Part shown: piece by piece, positions 10,322-22,531 of the stretch
How positions within the stretch are numbered: position 1 is the first letter of the stretch
Layout of the letters: each line of letters starts with the position of its first letter
Origin: Diphasiastrum complanatum
Taxonomy: Eukaryota > Streptophyta > Lycopodiopsida > Lycopodiales > Lycopodiaceae
NCBI GenBank assembly: GCA_029204225.1
Contig: CM055106.1
Coordinates: forward strand, 50,046,908-50,110,907
Direction of reading: 5' to 3'
DNA: 64,000 bases
Notes under the pieces: generated by a model
Databases searched by the model: none
What the model was told of the DNA's origin: nothing
The model's input: only the letters and a program-made list of their open reading frames with translations
Made by a program: the position numbers and the translations under genes

Positions 10322-12960
10322 TAGTTAATAGATGAGAGATGTAACAATCGTCAAGCCATCCATCTGATTTCCTTAAAAAGGATCTGTTCATTACATGCTC
10401 CTCAGTTCACACCTCGATAATGCCTCTCTTCAGGACATGTCTTGCAACGCTGCTCTACAAGTGAACGAGCCCCAAAGTTTGAATATCTAGATTACCTATC
10501 TGTGTATGATCTGTGTATGTCGTTGTTGGCAAAACACTGCCAAATCGGCTTGGTTGAAGAACTACATGAGCAGAAGGCCATTTTCTGTATCGGTTCAACG
10601 TCATACTTCTGAGAGAAAAATGTTAATGCTTTCTTGCTTTGCTTTCTCTTGCACAAAAAACCTTAGCATAGCGGTTGGTAAATGCAGAACGTACCAAAAT
10701 TTGATTTTTCCAAAATTTGATGCTACAGTCACTACGATAATGCTCCCTGCTGCTGCCATAACGTCTGTCATCATCCCATTGAATTAAACTAAACAATGCT
10801 TGAAAATTTTCATTTAAACATAGCATAAGAAAGCCCTCAAATGTCATAACTCTATATTGAAGCAATTAGCCAAGACTGCATGACTGCTTGAGCTGACTGC
10901 CAGAGCCTCTATAAGCCTCAAAATTTGTTGTTAACACACTGCAGCAAATCCATGCTCACACTTCATATAGGGGTTAAAGGGCTGGGTGTTTAGGCCTACG
11001 TCTTCTCACTTTGGCACACAACTCAGAGAGTCCCATAGTGTGAATAAGAATGATGATTTCAAACCTTTAACCTCTAGACGAATCTGACTTCAGAATTCTT
11101 TCACAAAGAGTGTCCACAACAAAACAACAGGGTCTGCAACAAACCTCAACTGTAGGTTCAACTACAGAAGACTCAACCAGCTTGCTAACAAACCCAAGCA
11201 GTCCATCCGAATCCTAAGAGGTTTGAAAGAGATTTTATTGCTGTATCTAAATTTTATTTTGACCAGTTCAGTAGAAATTGTTCTATGTGGAATGTGAAAT
11301 GCCAATTCTTTCTATCTTTTGTGTTCAAAGTTTTTTAAACCAGTTACCACTAGCTTTTTGCTAAAGCTCTTATTTGAACAAGCTTAAGTGAGAACCCTTG
11401 TGTTTACATAGAACTCATGTGATGAGAATTAGAGTGACAGACATAAGAGAAGAATGTAGCAGCGAAGAAGAAAATACAGAAGAATCACCACATGATCTGA
11501 AAATTGGTGCATTAGGGTGTGGGTTTTCTTGATTATGTGTTTGTTTTGGAGATTGCGCGTGAGTAATCAGGTGCATGAGCATTGAATGTGTGGATCGTAA
11601 GGTCTCGCCAATATTGTTTCTCTGTTTCTCTCTCATCCTCCTCCTTTCCTCCATCGCTCCCTCCACCGCTCTTGCACTTCACCGCTCCCTGCCCTCACGA
11701 TTTTATTGCACCACTCCCTGCCCTCACAGTTTTATCATCGTTTCTGTATTCGTTTTCTTGTAACCTCTTTAAGACATGCGTTGAAGCAGACACGCACCAA
11801 AGCCACTTGATCGTGTGTGTGTGTGTGTGTGTCTGACGAGAGATCTCTAGCGCTTGCACCTATGGTGGTATTGATGCAAGAGGGAACTGAAGGGCAAGAA
11901 GAACAGCAGCCGCCGCCGCAGGAGGACACTGGTAAAGAGTTACATGCGCTCGAGCGAGAGCGAGAGCAAGACGCATCCTTTGGAGAGTGCGTGGATGTTA
12001 TGGTTTGATAAACCAGACCCTAAATCCAGGGGCAGCGCTTGGGGCAGCTCGCTGCACCGTGTTTATACCTTTTCCACGATTGAGAATTTTTGGCGGTATG
12101 GTGGCATGCATGTTCATCAAGCATAAATAGAGCGATTTGGCAACATTGTTTTGCAGTTCTTAAAATCAAATACTTTCTCATCTCGAGCTTTCAGATGATG
12201 GCTTAGGTCTGTTGAAGGTAGTACATTTGTAATGCAAAAGCACTACAATCTCGAGTGTGTGGAGTGGACGATCTCTTAGAAAAATAACAATAAATAGGGT
12301 TATGTCAAAGAGTTTCCCATGCAAAGATTTGAAAGCAATCAAGCTGACTCTAATCACGATCTACATTTTAGGCTCTGTGACTCACAATGGAATTGGTGAA
12401 ATTCTTATGTCGTAAGCAAGACCGTTTGATCTGTAAACCTCTAAGAATATGGAGAGATTTAGTTCCTCGAGTATGGTAACTTGATTTCAAGAAACATCTT
12501 AGAAAAGTATTTTTCAAGCAAAGCTTAACGAATGTATTTTCTTGCATATCTTCAGCAGAAATGCAACAAAGGTGTAAATTACAATGTTCCAGTCTGTGAC
12601 CTGCACCTACTCTAGGGTTCTGATGATTTGAGTAGGTAGTAGGATCATTTGTCTACGCTATGCATGATGAATTGATGGTCTAAGACTTTGTTGTTGGACT
12701 TCATAGGGTTGAAGATGTGTCTCATAGATTTTCTTGACCCAGTGTATTTTGTCCCATTTTATATTTTTCGATACTGAGAAAATATTAGGATTTGTTGGGA
12801 AGGTGGAGATTTTTTGCCACAAACATTGGCCTTGACAATCATTGAAATAGACAAATAAAAACTCGCAAAACACGTATTTTATTTACTCGCAAAATGTCCG
12901 AACTCCTCCTTGTGCTATTGTTGAACATGGTTAAATTTTGACCCCTACTATGGTCGAGAT
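10322..12960. other. Unassigned 2.6-kb stretch
   Basis: No recognisable protein, RNA or transposon is visible. There is a (GT)n run at about 11813-11832. From 11865 to about 12010 the plus strand has a short open stretch rich in Gln, Pro and Glu, followed by a donor-like GGTAAAG at about 11931. It could be a small exon, but nothing links it to a gene. The rest is ordinary AT-rich intergenic-looking DNA. Confidence 0.35.
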
Positions 12961-13149
12961 TGTGTGAGATATGTTAGATATTTGAGATGCGAGATGTGCG
13001 AGATTGGCCACCATCCAAATCATCCTAGATCAAGATGCGAGATGTGCGGGATTGGCCACCACCCTAAACCCTGGATCGGATTGAATCGAGGCGGATTTAT
13101 TTCGAACCTTTGCATATTTTCCAACTCAAAGTAAAATCCGACCCTTTGT
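12961..13149. repeat. GAGATGTGCGAGAT module, two copies
   Basis: A module reading GATGCGAGATGTGCGAGATT followed by GGCCACCATCC occurs at about 12985, again at about 13030, and once at 9495. It sits just before the second minisatellite array. A further module, ACCCTTTGTACTGTCAA, at 13141 also occurs at 9309 and in variant form near 13816. These are shared parts of one composite repeat family. Confidence 0.6.
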
Positions 13150-13730
13150 ACTGTCAACTCGGAATTTTTCCAAAGACTCAAATTTTTCAAAGACTCGAAT
13201 TTCTCCAAAGACTCGAATTTTTCCGAAGGATCAAATTTTTCTGAAGACTCAAATTTTTTCGAAGACTCAATTTTTTAGAAGACTCGAATTTCTTCCAAAG
13301 ACTCGAAGTTTTCCAAAGACTTGAATTATTTTCAAAGATTCAAATTTTTGAAATACTCGAATTTTTGAAAGACTCGAAGTTTTTTAGAAGGCGCAAATTT
13401 TTTTGAAGACTCGAATTTTTTCTCCGAAGGCTTGAATTTTTTTTTTCCAAAACTCAAATTTTTTCGAAGGCTCAATTTTTTTCCAAGGTTTGAATTTTTT
13501 CCAAAGGCTCGAATTTTTTTTGAGACTCAAACTTTTTCCTCGAATTTTTTGAAGGCTCAAATTTTTTCGTGGGCTCAAATTTTTTCGAAGGTTCGAATTT
13601 TTCCGAAGGTTCAAATTTTCCGAAGGTTCGAATTTTTTGAAAGACTCGAATTTCTCCGAAGGCTCGAATTTTTTTGAAGGTTCGAAATTTTTTGAAGACT
13701 TGAATTTTTCCAAAGGATTGAAGTTTTCTG
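13150..13730. repeat. 18-bp minisatellite, array 2
   Basis: Roughly 30 degenerate copies of the unit also seen at 9126-9480 (AAAGACTCGAATTTTTTC in another register), with AAGGCTCGAA and AAGGTTCGAA variants. Overlapping open frames on both strands, up to about 109 codons, are by-products of a stop-poor 18-bp unit and not genes. Confidence 0.85.
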
Positions 13731-13916
13731 ACCCAACGTTGAGCTTGGCAAAGGATTTTATGACCCTGGATCAAATCGGATCGAGGCGGATTTATTCTGA
13801 CCCTTTGTATATTTCGACCCTTTGTATTGTCAACTTAGAAATCCGAACTTCTGACCGACAGTATCGTATTATAGAATGGGTCGGATTTTTTACCGACAAT
13901 ATCGGATTTTACAATG

Positions 13917-13953
<37 letters not shown>

Positions 13954-14609
13954 GCATCACGCTCGCACACACACACACACACCCCACCGGCCGCCCGCGC
14001 CATCGGCTGGTCCACATTTCTGATATTCAGTAAAGGAGTAGTTGTAGTAGGCATTTTGATTCATGTCTAGAATGTTAGAAAAGGCGTGTCCATTCCAGAC
14101 ACTAGTGGTCCAATAGACATTGGTTGCGTTCCACTCAATGGTAATTGGTATGCTTGTTGTAACTTCTCTTCACTCCAACTGTGACAACATACAAAGCATG
14201 GTAGAATAGGTGAACACTGAATACCAGAATGCACAAAAATCATGTGGACTTCCCTCCTCGATAGTCCACCACTATATGGGGATCCAACTTGAGAATTTGA
14301 GTTCTTTTCAGATTCCAACGTTCATCAATCTTACGAGATCTGGCTGAAGCGACAAGATGGGTTGGTAATCTCTGCAAAGTGATGTTTATCATTTCGGATG
14401 ATCACGGTTATCCAATCTGTGAGCATTATCTATGAAGGAATTTAAAGGATTTTTTAAGCTATACAAGGTTCACTTGGTGGGTTGTCCAAAGAGTAAGATC
14501 ATAGGCTCACGATTAAGCTATTTTAATCATTTTAGTTTATGAGAGCATTTCCAAACCTTTGCTCAAGACATGTCTATAAATGTCTAAACTTGGCAATACT
14601 GAGTATGAT
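13731..14609. other. Gene-free stretch with (TC)n and (CA)n
   Basis: Contains a decayed copy of the ACCCTTTGTA module, a (TC)n tract at about 13919-13951 and a (CA)n tract at about 13969-13984. The remaining 0.6 kb is unassigned, with no coding region supported. Confidence 0.5.
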
Positions 14610-15580
14610 CTCCGTTAAACATGCGTTCGAACCAGAAAACGTAGTTATGGGATTCTAGGCCCGTCGAACTAGGAATTGGTCGGATTCAGTAAAAAATAGT
14701 CAAAACCTTGGACGAGAGGTGTCCATAGCTCGACACGAACTTATAGGACCATTTGCAGCTCAATTCCGACGCCGTTTGTCCAGAAACGCCCTTTTTGTCC
14801 GAGGGAATGCCACTAACTGGATTGCTTTTCAGCATCTCCGAGAACCAGTCTAGTGTCTTCGAACGGAGTCTGTTTTTTAGACGGTCTATTTCATCATGTG
14901 CTGCCGTTGAGACAAACCCACAAGACTAAACCAAGCTCCAAATGGTTCAGTACTCATAGCAAAACATGCGTCCGAACCGAAAACCCTAAACACAATTTTG
15001 AGAATCTACAATGCCATTTGTTTCAGACTGTCTATTCCGGCCTGTGCTGCATGCCGAGACGAACCCACAAGACTAAACCGAGCTCCAAGCGGTTCAAAAC
15101 TCACAGTGCAACGTGCGTCCAAACTAGAAACCCCTTGGAATTTTAGGCCCGTCGAGCCAGATCCAATAAAAAATGGTCAGAACTTAGGACGCGAGGTGTG
15201 CAAAGGTTTGTGGGCTCGACACGAATCCACTGGACCATTTGCAGTTTACTTGTGATGCGGTTTGTCCAAAAACGCCCGTCCTGTCGGGGGGATGCCACTA
15301 AATGGACTACTTTCCAACATTATCGAGAATTGGTCCAATGTCGCCAAACGGAGTCCGTTTTTCAGACCATTTGTTCCGTCCTATGCTGCATGCCAGGATG
15401 AATCCACATGACTAAACCGGGCTCTAAACGATTCAGTACTCGCAGCGAAACATGCGCCTGAACCAAAAATCCTAAATGTAGTCTTGAGATTCTAGGCCCG
15501 TCGAGCCAAAAATTAGTCGGATTCAATAAAAATTGGTCAGAACTTCGGATAAGAGGTGTTCAGAACTTCCTCCTAAACCA
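14610..15580. repeat. 345-bp satellite-like unit, tandem array 2
   Basis: Copies begin at TAGGCCCGTCGA near 14656, 15144 and 15493. The last full step is 349 bp; the first step is 488 bp because a partial copy of about 139 bp is inserted (15005-15143). Landmarks match 8741-9125 in the same order and orientation. The copies differ by many substitutions and small gaps, so the array is old or under no constraint. Confidence 0.8.
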
Positions 15581-15794
15581 TCAGTCGCCATCCAAATCAT
15601 CGGCTGTCACCCAGATCGTCGGCTTTGAGCTCAGTCCAACCATAGATGCACACACACATCCATAAAGACCCACTCTAACCCTTACCCTAAGTACACGCAC
15701 ACGCACACGCACACGTACACACACACGCACACGCACACAAACATAGCACGCACCACACAATACATAGTGCGTACACCCACTACGCAGACCACCC

Positions 15795-15825
<31 letters not shown>

Positions 15826-15970
15826 ACATAGCCTAAGCCTAAAGCCTAAAGCTATAGCCTAATCATGATCCACAACCCCCCCACACACACACTCCATAAA
15901 CACACGCATACACACACACACCCCCCCCCTCCATAAACGCACACAACACACACATAGCACATGCACATTG
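15581..15970. repeat. CA-rich and C-rich simple-sequence cluster
   Basis: Interrupted (CA)n and (CACG)n runs lie at 15693-15745 and 15808-15830, with a run of C at 15791-15811 and a second C run near 15922. Apparent reading frames here encode only Cys-Val or Gly repeats and are not genes. Confidence 0.8.
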
Positions 15971-16779
15971 CTTTCGTATCTCTCTAACTTAAAAATGCTT
16001 TCGCGTCAACTAAAACTACTCGTTGTTGTCATCTTGACGTTCGCTCTACATGAATACAAGCAAACAAGACACATTAGTATTTAATGCTTGATTATGACTA
16101 ATGGTTAAGAGTGAACACATACACGTTTTACAACAATTATATATGAAAAATACAAAATTTAAATGTTTCAACAAAAATTACATGTCGAGGATGACCGTCG
16201 CTCTTTGATTTATCGACTAATGTCTCATATGATTTTCTAAAGACATAGTCGAACTCTTCCTAAGGTGGTCGACGTCCATAGTTCGCTAACTATCCATTCG
16301 ATTTAAGTTTAAATAAGTTTAAGGCTAGGTTGGAGCAGCTAGTCATAATGCATAATAAAAAAAAAAAATCATATGAAATCAAGGACAAACTATAAGAGTT
16401 TAGATTCACTTACCATGTTTGCTTGCAAGCCCGCCTTTCTGTTCGAGCCCAACTTAGGATTGCCTACTCCATGCATCCTTCCTGCTCGAGCCCCCCAACT
16501 TAGGATTGCCTACTCCATGCATGCCGCGACATCTTTTTTAACCTTGTACTTATTTGGTGTTTTTTCGTCTTTTTATACTGTGTTCCAATGTCCTTGAACA
16601 CCAGTGGAGTTTGGATAACCCTTAAACAAAACTTTTGTACTTACACGTTGATCTTCTAGCGTATTTACACGTTGGTTTTTTTTTCTAACAACTCACATTG
16701 CTAATTTTTTCAAGTTGTTGCACATAATACTTACGAAAGAAAACGTGATACCAAGACACGAAAAGAAGCATGAAAGATG
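15971..16779. other. Unassigned upstream flank of the CACTA transposase
   Basis: AT-rich, with no recognisable coding sequence. A short tandem duplication around 16447-16525 repeats AACTTAGGATTGCCTACTCC followed by ATGCAT. It probably includes 5' parts of the CACTA element, but no CACTA-type terminal repeat was found. Confidence 0.35.
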
Positions 16780-17456
16780 ATGATGGGATAGATTACAACA
16801 CAATACATACATGTCCAAAAGACCATATTTTATATAGAGGTGAGCATTCAAAAAAGCTTCAATGTCCAACGTGTAACGCTTCACGTTATTGAGATGACGT
16901 ACAAGGGGATAAAGTGCCACGAAAAGTGTTACGATATTTTTCAATTATCCCACAATTGCAACATTTATTTCAATGTAAATTTTTGGCACAACTAATAGAT
17001 TGGCATGTCAAAAATCGGTTTACGAATGATGTGATGCAAGTACCAAGTGACTCACCTGCATGGAGATATATTGAAGACCAATGGTCCGAGTTAAAAAATG
17101 AACCTTGTAATTTAAGATTTGGCCTTGCTATTGATGGTGTAAATAGCGTTCAAACGTCAATTTGGTCCACATGGGCAATTGTGCTCATTAATTATAGTAT
17201 ACCTTCATGGTTGAGTATAAAAATGAGACACTTGTTATTAGTTCTATTGATTTTAGAAAAGTACAAGGCCAAGAACATGGATGTGTATCTTGCACCTTTG
17301 GTCGATGAATTGTGCATTCTTTGGAATGGTATTCACGCTTACGACATCTCGAAACCTATACAACAAATGAACTTCATTGTTCGTGGAATTCTAATGTGGA
17401 CAATGCATGACTACCCCGATTTAAGTGAATGTTCAAGTATCTATATAATTATATGA
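16780..17456 (+). pseudogene. CACTA (En/Spm) transposase, Tnp2 domain, 5' part
   Basis: The frame from about 16780 gives Tnp2 landmarks in order: a TCPKDH and LYR segment, CPTCNASRY, KVPRKVLRYF, a WH segment, SPAWRYIEDQW, LRFGLAIDGVN, the W.VVL-like segment, the YLAPLVDEL-LW segment and the end of the core (ILMWTMHDYP). The ORF from 16914 to 17456 is open, but an in-frame TGA splits the zinc-like region from the core near 16890. In the family this protein binds the element's ends and excises it. Remnants of the next part follow at 17530. Confidence 0.85.
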
Positions 17457-17529
17457 GTTCGTTTTAGGGTTTAGCATTTGAGTACATTTTATTAAGCTTA
17501 TCTCACATTTGGTTTATGAACTATGTAGG

Positions 17530-18060
17530 TTTAACCACATCAAGTTACAACACATGTTACATTTTTGAAGCACTTTTGGAGGGTTGAAATAGCACAAACA
17601 TGTTGAAAAACGTGGTCTACGAAAATCATCGCAAATACTTGCCGGCTGATCATCTTTTTTGAAGGTCCAATAGGCAATTTTTTTGGGGGCGAAGAGATAA
17701 TCTTTTAACTACACCACCACCCTCACGCATGGGAGTAGTGGAATGGCATGATGAATGGCTTAAACATCATGATGTTATTTCTTTATGGAATGAATCAATT
17801 GATGGTATGAAACGGTTTTCTATTTTTCATAGATTATCCTATTGGAGGGCTTTATTGATTAATCATCTATTGAAGGTATGAAGAAGCCAAAAAAGAAAGA
17901 AACCTAACATTGAAACGAAGAAGACATGTCAATCAAAGAAGAAGGAGAGCGTTGGAGAACGACGAACCTTTGGAACCTTTATCTTCAAAATGCACTCATA
18001 AATGGGTTCTTGATACGATGCTAAAATCATCAGAAAATGGAAAAGAAGTGACCGACTTAG
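17530..18060 (+). pseudogene. CACTA transposase, middle part (decayed)
   Basis: Pieces in shifting frames continue the Tnp2-type protein: RKYLPADHLF near 17630, a FFWGRRD segment near 17680 (with a TPPPSRMGVVEW segment after it), then WNESIDGMKRFS and a basic segment about 17900-17960. Stops and frameshifts separate them. Spacing and order fit the Tnp2 protein downstream of its catalytic core, so this is the same gene in decay. Confidence 0.6.
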
Positions 18061-18189
18061 AATGAGAATTTGTTTTGGATATGCGTGGCAGGTTAGTTTA
18101 GTATTGTCTTTGTGAAGTTTTTTTTTTGTACTACTCAATATATACATAGTATTTTAATTTACAATTTTTTTATTTATTTGTGTTTTAGT

Positions 18190-18679
18190 ATAAATCATAC
18201 ACTGCCATGTGAACATATGGACATCATTATCGTGTTGAGAGAGTTCACAACAAGCGTCGTACACATGATTGTGGTATAATGGCCAACTTTCAACAAGAGA
18301 GTTGTTCTAGTGTGAGGGACGTGAATGTCATTTTAGGCGACCTAGACTATGTCGGCACATTGCAACATATTTATGAAGTCGATTATGAGACTAACGACAA
18401 ATACTTTATTTTTGACGTAAAATGGTTTAAGGTCATCTATTGTGGAAGCAACGCCACGATTAGAAATGATAGCTTAAAGTTTTTTCAAATCGACTCAACA
18501 ATATCGATGGACTCTCATGACACTTTAGTATTGCCACAACATTGCAAACATGTGAGACTCTACAATCCCAATGTCATTAATATTCTCAATGTCTTATTTA
18601 ATTATCGATCCTATAAGAGTAATTTATTTTTTTTAATTTTTTGGCTAATTATATTTCATCTAGATCGAATAGACCCGGT
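18190..18679 (+). pseudogene. CACTA-associated DUF4216 domain, part 1
   Basis: An open frame gives the DUF4216 start (TYGHHYRVERV, KRRTHDCGIMANFQ), then the body (YVGTLQHIYEVDY, FDVKWFKV) and LVLPQHCKHVRLY. DUF4216 is found beside Tnp2 in plant CACTA elements; its biochemical role is unknown. The domain is cut at 18680 by the Gypsy LTR and resumes at 29114, where its WYVI and KKRRVFEG-type end is seen. The last 40 codons before the cut are not domain-like and may be an unspliced intron. Confidence 0.75.
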
Positions 18680-19765
18680 TGTTAGCAAATTCCAGAGAAT
18701 TCTCAGATGTTGAGCCAAGCTGAAGACACAAGTTATCTCTCACCCATGACCAAGGAGGTCTCATAAGGAGGAGAGCAGAAGAAGCTGAGAGCAGAGCATG
18801 AGAGCTGAGGAAGTACTAGCTAGGAAGACAATGAGTTATCTATGTGAGCCTGCATGGTGTATCCCAAAGAAGGAATGACCATGTAGGAGCTAGTCATATT
18901 TCCTAGGCTTTGTAAATAAATATAGACCTCCCTTAAATTAGTTAGAGTGAGCCACCTTTTGATGGTGACCTTTAATGGAAGGGCAAATTCCACATGTAAT
19001 TTCTAATTTGGTGGAATTGCCACTTGGGCTCCACATGGATAGCCTTCTTAATTATTTAAGGGCTCCCCTCTCTTGTGAGGGAGCTTTGAATGTATTGTCA
19101 AGTTCTCTTGAGCAAATAAAGAGGATCCTCCATGAGTTCTTGATGATTGCTAAGCTCCTTGTTCATGACAATATTCTTGAGTGAAATTTCTATGAATATG
19201 CTTGAATTCCTTGCATTGTGGATTAACTAGTTTCTTGTTTCTAGTTTCTTGCTTAGTTGTGGATTAGAATTCACTTCTTGTTTATGGAATAAGGAAGAAA
19301 TCAACATTCAAGTAAACTAAATAGGTTGGAATAGTGGTGTAGATCTTGCATACTCTCTTACTTTCCAGTTCTTGATTGTTCTTGGGCATTCTAAGAATCA
19401 AGAAATGAGTGTTTCTTGATTCTTGAATTGTCAAATGCTGTTAGGAATCTAGTTTCTTGTTTCTTGTGCAGTAGTTAATCTTGTTCTTGATTGATTTCTG
19501 ATTCAGTAGATAGTGGTAGATCTGCTTCTTGTTCCAAAACATTGATCCTCTTGAGCTAAAGATGGTTACATGGCTGGTTTCTGCATGTAGTTGAGCATCG
19601 AAATTGTGTCTCCCACTGATAGGCTGGGAAATCCATGTTGAAATCAGAGTAACGCTTCTGCTTGTAACTGTTCTAATAAGAAGAAAAACTATAAAGAACC
19701 ATAACTAAAGAAGAGGTAAAGAAAACACAAAAACCGTGTTTACAAATTCAGAGAATCTGTGAAGA
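18680..19765 (+). repeat. 5' LTR of the Gypsy element
   Basis: Starts TGTTAGCA and ends near GTGAAGA, just before the primer site. It matches 28054-29113 throughout, apart from scattered substitutions and an extra TTACTTTCCAGTTCTTGATT-like piece near 19358. It contains AAATAAATA and CAAATAAAGAG, possible polyadenylation signals, near 18914 and 19113. Many TTTCTTGTTTCTAG motifs fill its second half. Confidence 0.88.
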
Positions 19766-19767
19766 TT

Positions 19768-19776
19768 TGGCGCCAT
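19768..19776 (+). other. Primer binding site of the Gypsy element
   Basis: TGGCGCCAT lies directly after the 5' LTR. TGGCGCC-type primer sites are typical of Tat/Ogre and Athila-like plant Gypsy elements. That lineage is an inference; the site itself is visible. Confidence 0.75.
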
Positions 19777-19879
19777 TTCACAGCTACACAAACGTTAAAC
19801 CAAGCCATATCTCTTTCATCTGTGTTGCAAAACAATTGCCCTGAGATCTCTTACACATTCATTACAGAGCCCCCCACTT

Positions 19880-20450
19880 CGGTCTTGACCGACGTGCCGC
19901 TCATTTCTCAACTGGGGTCTCACGATCCTTACCAAGCCGAGCTCCACGACTCAAGTCTGGACCGGACCGCTACCTACTACCTCTCGACCGAGCCACTACT
20001 TCAATATCCTGACATGTCCTGAGTTTCATCTCAACCGATGTTTATCGTTCAAATCTCGACCGCAACCATACGTCCAGATTTCAACTGAAGACCTCTTTGC
20101 CATATCGACCAAAGGAAATCTTCAAATCTCAACCGAACCCTTCAGTCCTGATCTCAGCCGAAGCGCTCCTTCGCATCTCGACCGAAGTCTTCAGTTAGAT
20201 CTCGACCGGACCCTTCAGTCCTGATCTCAACCAGAGGCCATAGGCAGATCTCAACCGACACCGTCTATTGACATCTCGACCGACAGCCTCCGTCCCAAAC
20301 TCAACCGATGACCTAGCGTCAGAACTCAACCGACGACCTCACGTCAGAATTCAACTGACCACCTAGCATCAGAACTCAACCAACGACCTCGCATCAAATC
20401 TCGATCGACGCCCTTGCGTCAGTTCTCGACCGACGGATACTCTCAATCTC
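19880..20450 (+). repeat. CTCRACCGAC-type repeats in the Gypsy leader
   Basis: A degenerate repeat of about 25 bp, whose core is TCTCAACCGA or ACTCAACCGACGACCT, recurs many times between the primer site and gag. It is most regular at 20280-20440. Five copies carry the exact ACCGAC sequence (near 19889, 20256, 20278, 20324 and 20430). A second cluster of the same core lies at 26160-26370. Confidence 0.75.
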
Positions 20451-21510
20451 AACCAATCCTTAGACCGTCCAGTCCATATACAAATTCTGCACCGTGGGAA
20501 CCGCATCCAACCGTAGAGAATACATTCACCAATTTACACAATCCTATGATACTCTACAAGTTGTTATGGATTGCCCTTACAATTCGCATTCTACGGAGGA
20601 CTATTCACCTGGTCTCCCCATCCACCGAACAAGCTCGATTCAACATAAATTCTTGGATGAAATCCCAAGTCCAAGAGCCATCCACCAACCCATTCAATAG
20701 ATGGGAACCCATGCGTTATGAAGTTCCATATGAACGACTACATTTTCATGCTGCTGAATCTTCACATGCACGAGCTCACTTAAATGGAGCTTTTGCGAAT
20801 AATGTTCCACGTATTGAAAAACATACCCCAAAGCTAGATTTACCTAAGTACGATGGTAACACTGATCCTCAAAGATTTCTTCAAGTCTTTGATAACGCAT
20901 GTGACGTCTATGGAGAGACATCACCGGAAGCCATGATACAGCTCTTTTCGATGACCATGATCGATCGTGCACGAGAGTGGGTTTTTAACCTTGATCGTGA
21001 AGATAAAATGACTGGTCACTCTTGAAGGAGGCCTTTATCAAACGCTTCAAGCCATTTCGCTTGATAGAAAGTCCATTTATCAAGCTAAGTAACATCAAAA
21101 TGACAAAAGACGAGAAAGTACGTGACTATATTGAATGATTTAAAACATTAAAAAGTTAGGTACAAGAACAACTCACTGAGTCTATGCTCATAATTTGGTT
21201 CCTCGTTGGACTCCCATGATGGATAAGACATGCATTTCATTCCAATGATGAATATACATCATTGAAACAAGCCATGTATGACGCCATTCGGGAGGAAGAC
21301 GAGGGCTCTGATGTTGATGAACCACATGAACGGAGAGCACATCGTGCTGTCCAAGAAGCTCCACCAAACGACGAAACTCGAGAACAATTGTGAAAAACAC
21401 AGATGGAGTTGCTTAACCAGCAACACCAACAACAGATGGAGAAACTCACGAAAGAGTTTCAAAACACTCTTAAGTCTATCCAGAGTTCGATGCCGGGTCA
21501 GACCCACTAG
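20414..21510 (+). pseudogene. Gypsy gag (capsid region)
   Basis: The first open frame, to 21025, ends in a retrotransposon gag domain: PKLDLPKYDGNTDP, then FDNACDVYGE and REWVFNLD. After a frameshift gag continues as FIKRFKPFR and KMTKDEKVRDYIE to a Gln-rich coiled-coil-like tail near 21460, with several stops. No good ATG starts the frame; it opens inside the leader repeats. Gag would form the particle that packages the element RNA. The frameshift and stops make it a pseudogene. Confidence 0.75.
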
Positions 21511-21607
21511 CCAAATCCATCATAGACGAGAGAACACGTGCCCTCATTGTTGAGGTGCACACACTGGCAATGAGTGCACTTCATACCAATCGGTCCCAGA
21601 TACTTCC

Positions 21608-22489
21608 TTGATCAAATGTGAAATCTGCGACTTTATGGGGCATACCTCTCTTTATTGCTATTATAACCCGAGGAACCAGCCTCACAACCAGTCAGGAGGA
21701 TATACTCAACTTCCTCGACAACCGTTTGTTTCACAAAACCAACACACGCACTACCAACCTCGAAACAACCAAGTCCATATACAAGAGTTGCCCAGACAAC
21801 CTCGACATGAACCCCAACAACAGCTGGCACTCTTAGGACCACCTCCAAGAGGACAACCAGATCTAGGACCACAAAAATATAGAAATCCTCGAGAGTCTAC
21901 ACAAACACATCTTGTCGAAAACTCCTACGATCAGTCCTATCATCAAGATACAACACTTCCATCTGCTAGTTCTCAACATTATCAAACCGACAACTCATGC
22001 TCATGCAAACGAGATGAGTATTCAACACCAGCAGAAAATCCGACACAGCTAGCCATCCAAGATGGTTATGCTATTGCCACAGGCCCAATGAGCAACCGCT
22101 GTTTTATTTGTGGTGAAATAGGACATTTCATGGCTGAATGTAAAGTAAAAAACCAATACCATGCGGAATGTCCCGACTGTGTCCGTAAACACAGTTTCAA
22201 GGATTGTCCTAAACAACCTAACATTCTTCCAGCACGTCATATCTCATCCGAACTTGTTAGAGCTCTCACTAGAGCACAACACCAACAACAAGAACAACAA
22301 CAAAATAATGTCAAATCAGCTAACCCCCGGGGAAGCGACTTGATGGCTTCCACATTACCAAAAGATTACCCAGACCCAAAGGTGGAACAACGGCAATACA
22401 ATGAGTTTCAAGATGAGTTTTTGCGAGAGGAAGAACATACAGAAAGTCTGTTCTCAGCTCATATCTTCGAAAAGGCACAATCCCTATAG
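21608..22489 (+). pseudogene. Gypsy nucleocapsid region with two zinc knuckles
   Basis: A 293-codon open frame with a zinc knuckle CEICDFMGHTSLYC near its start and a second, CFICGEIGHFMAEC, about 160 residues later. A CPDCVRKHSFKDCP segment follows directly. Between them lies a Gln/Pro-rich linker. Zinc knuckles of this kind bind the element's RNA. The frame ends just before the protease frame, so it was probably continuous with gag and protease before decay. Confidence 0.75.
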
Positions 22490-22531
22490 GGACTTGAAGT
22501 ATTTTCTGACCTCCTGCAAGCTCAACTCACC

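Noticed and set aside
11575-12126. Cluster of short frames near a (GT)n run
   Set aside because: No motif, frames conflict and composition is biased by the microsatellite; kept only as a possible small exon in the gap note.
13384-13774. Overlapping open frames of 80-109 codons on both strands
   Set aside because: Same minisatellite artefact; frames overlap on both strands with repetitive content.
15581-15829. Minus-strand frame of Cys-Val-Arg and Gly repeats
   Set aside because: Translation of (CA)n and poly-C tracts, not a gene.
21188-21872. Minus-strand frames opposite Gypsy gag
   Set aside because: Shadows of the plus-strand gag and nucleocapsid frames.
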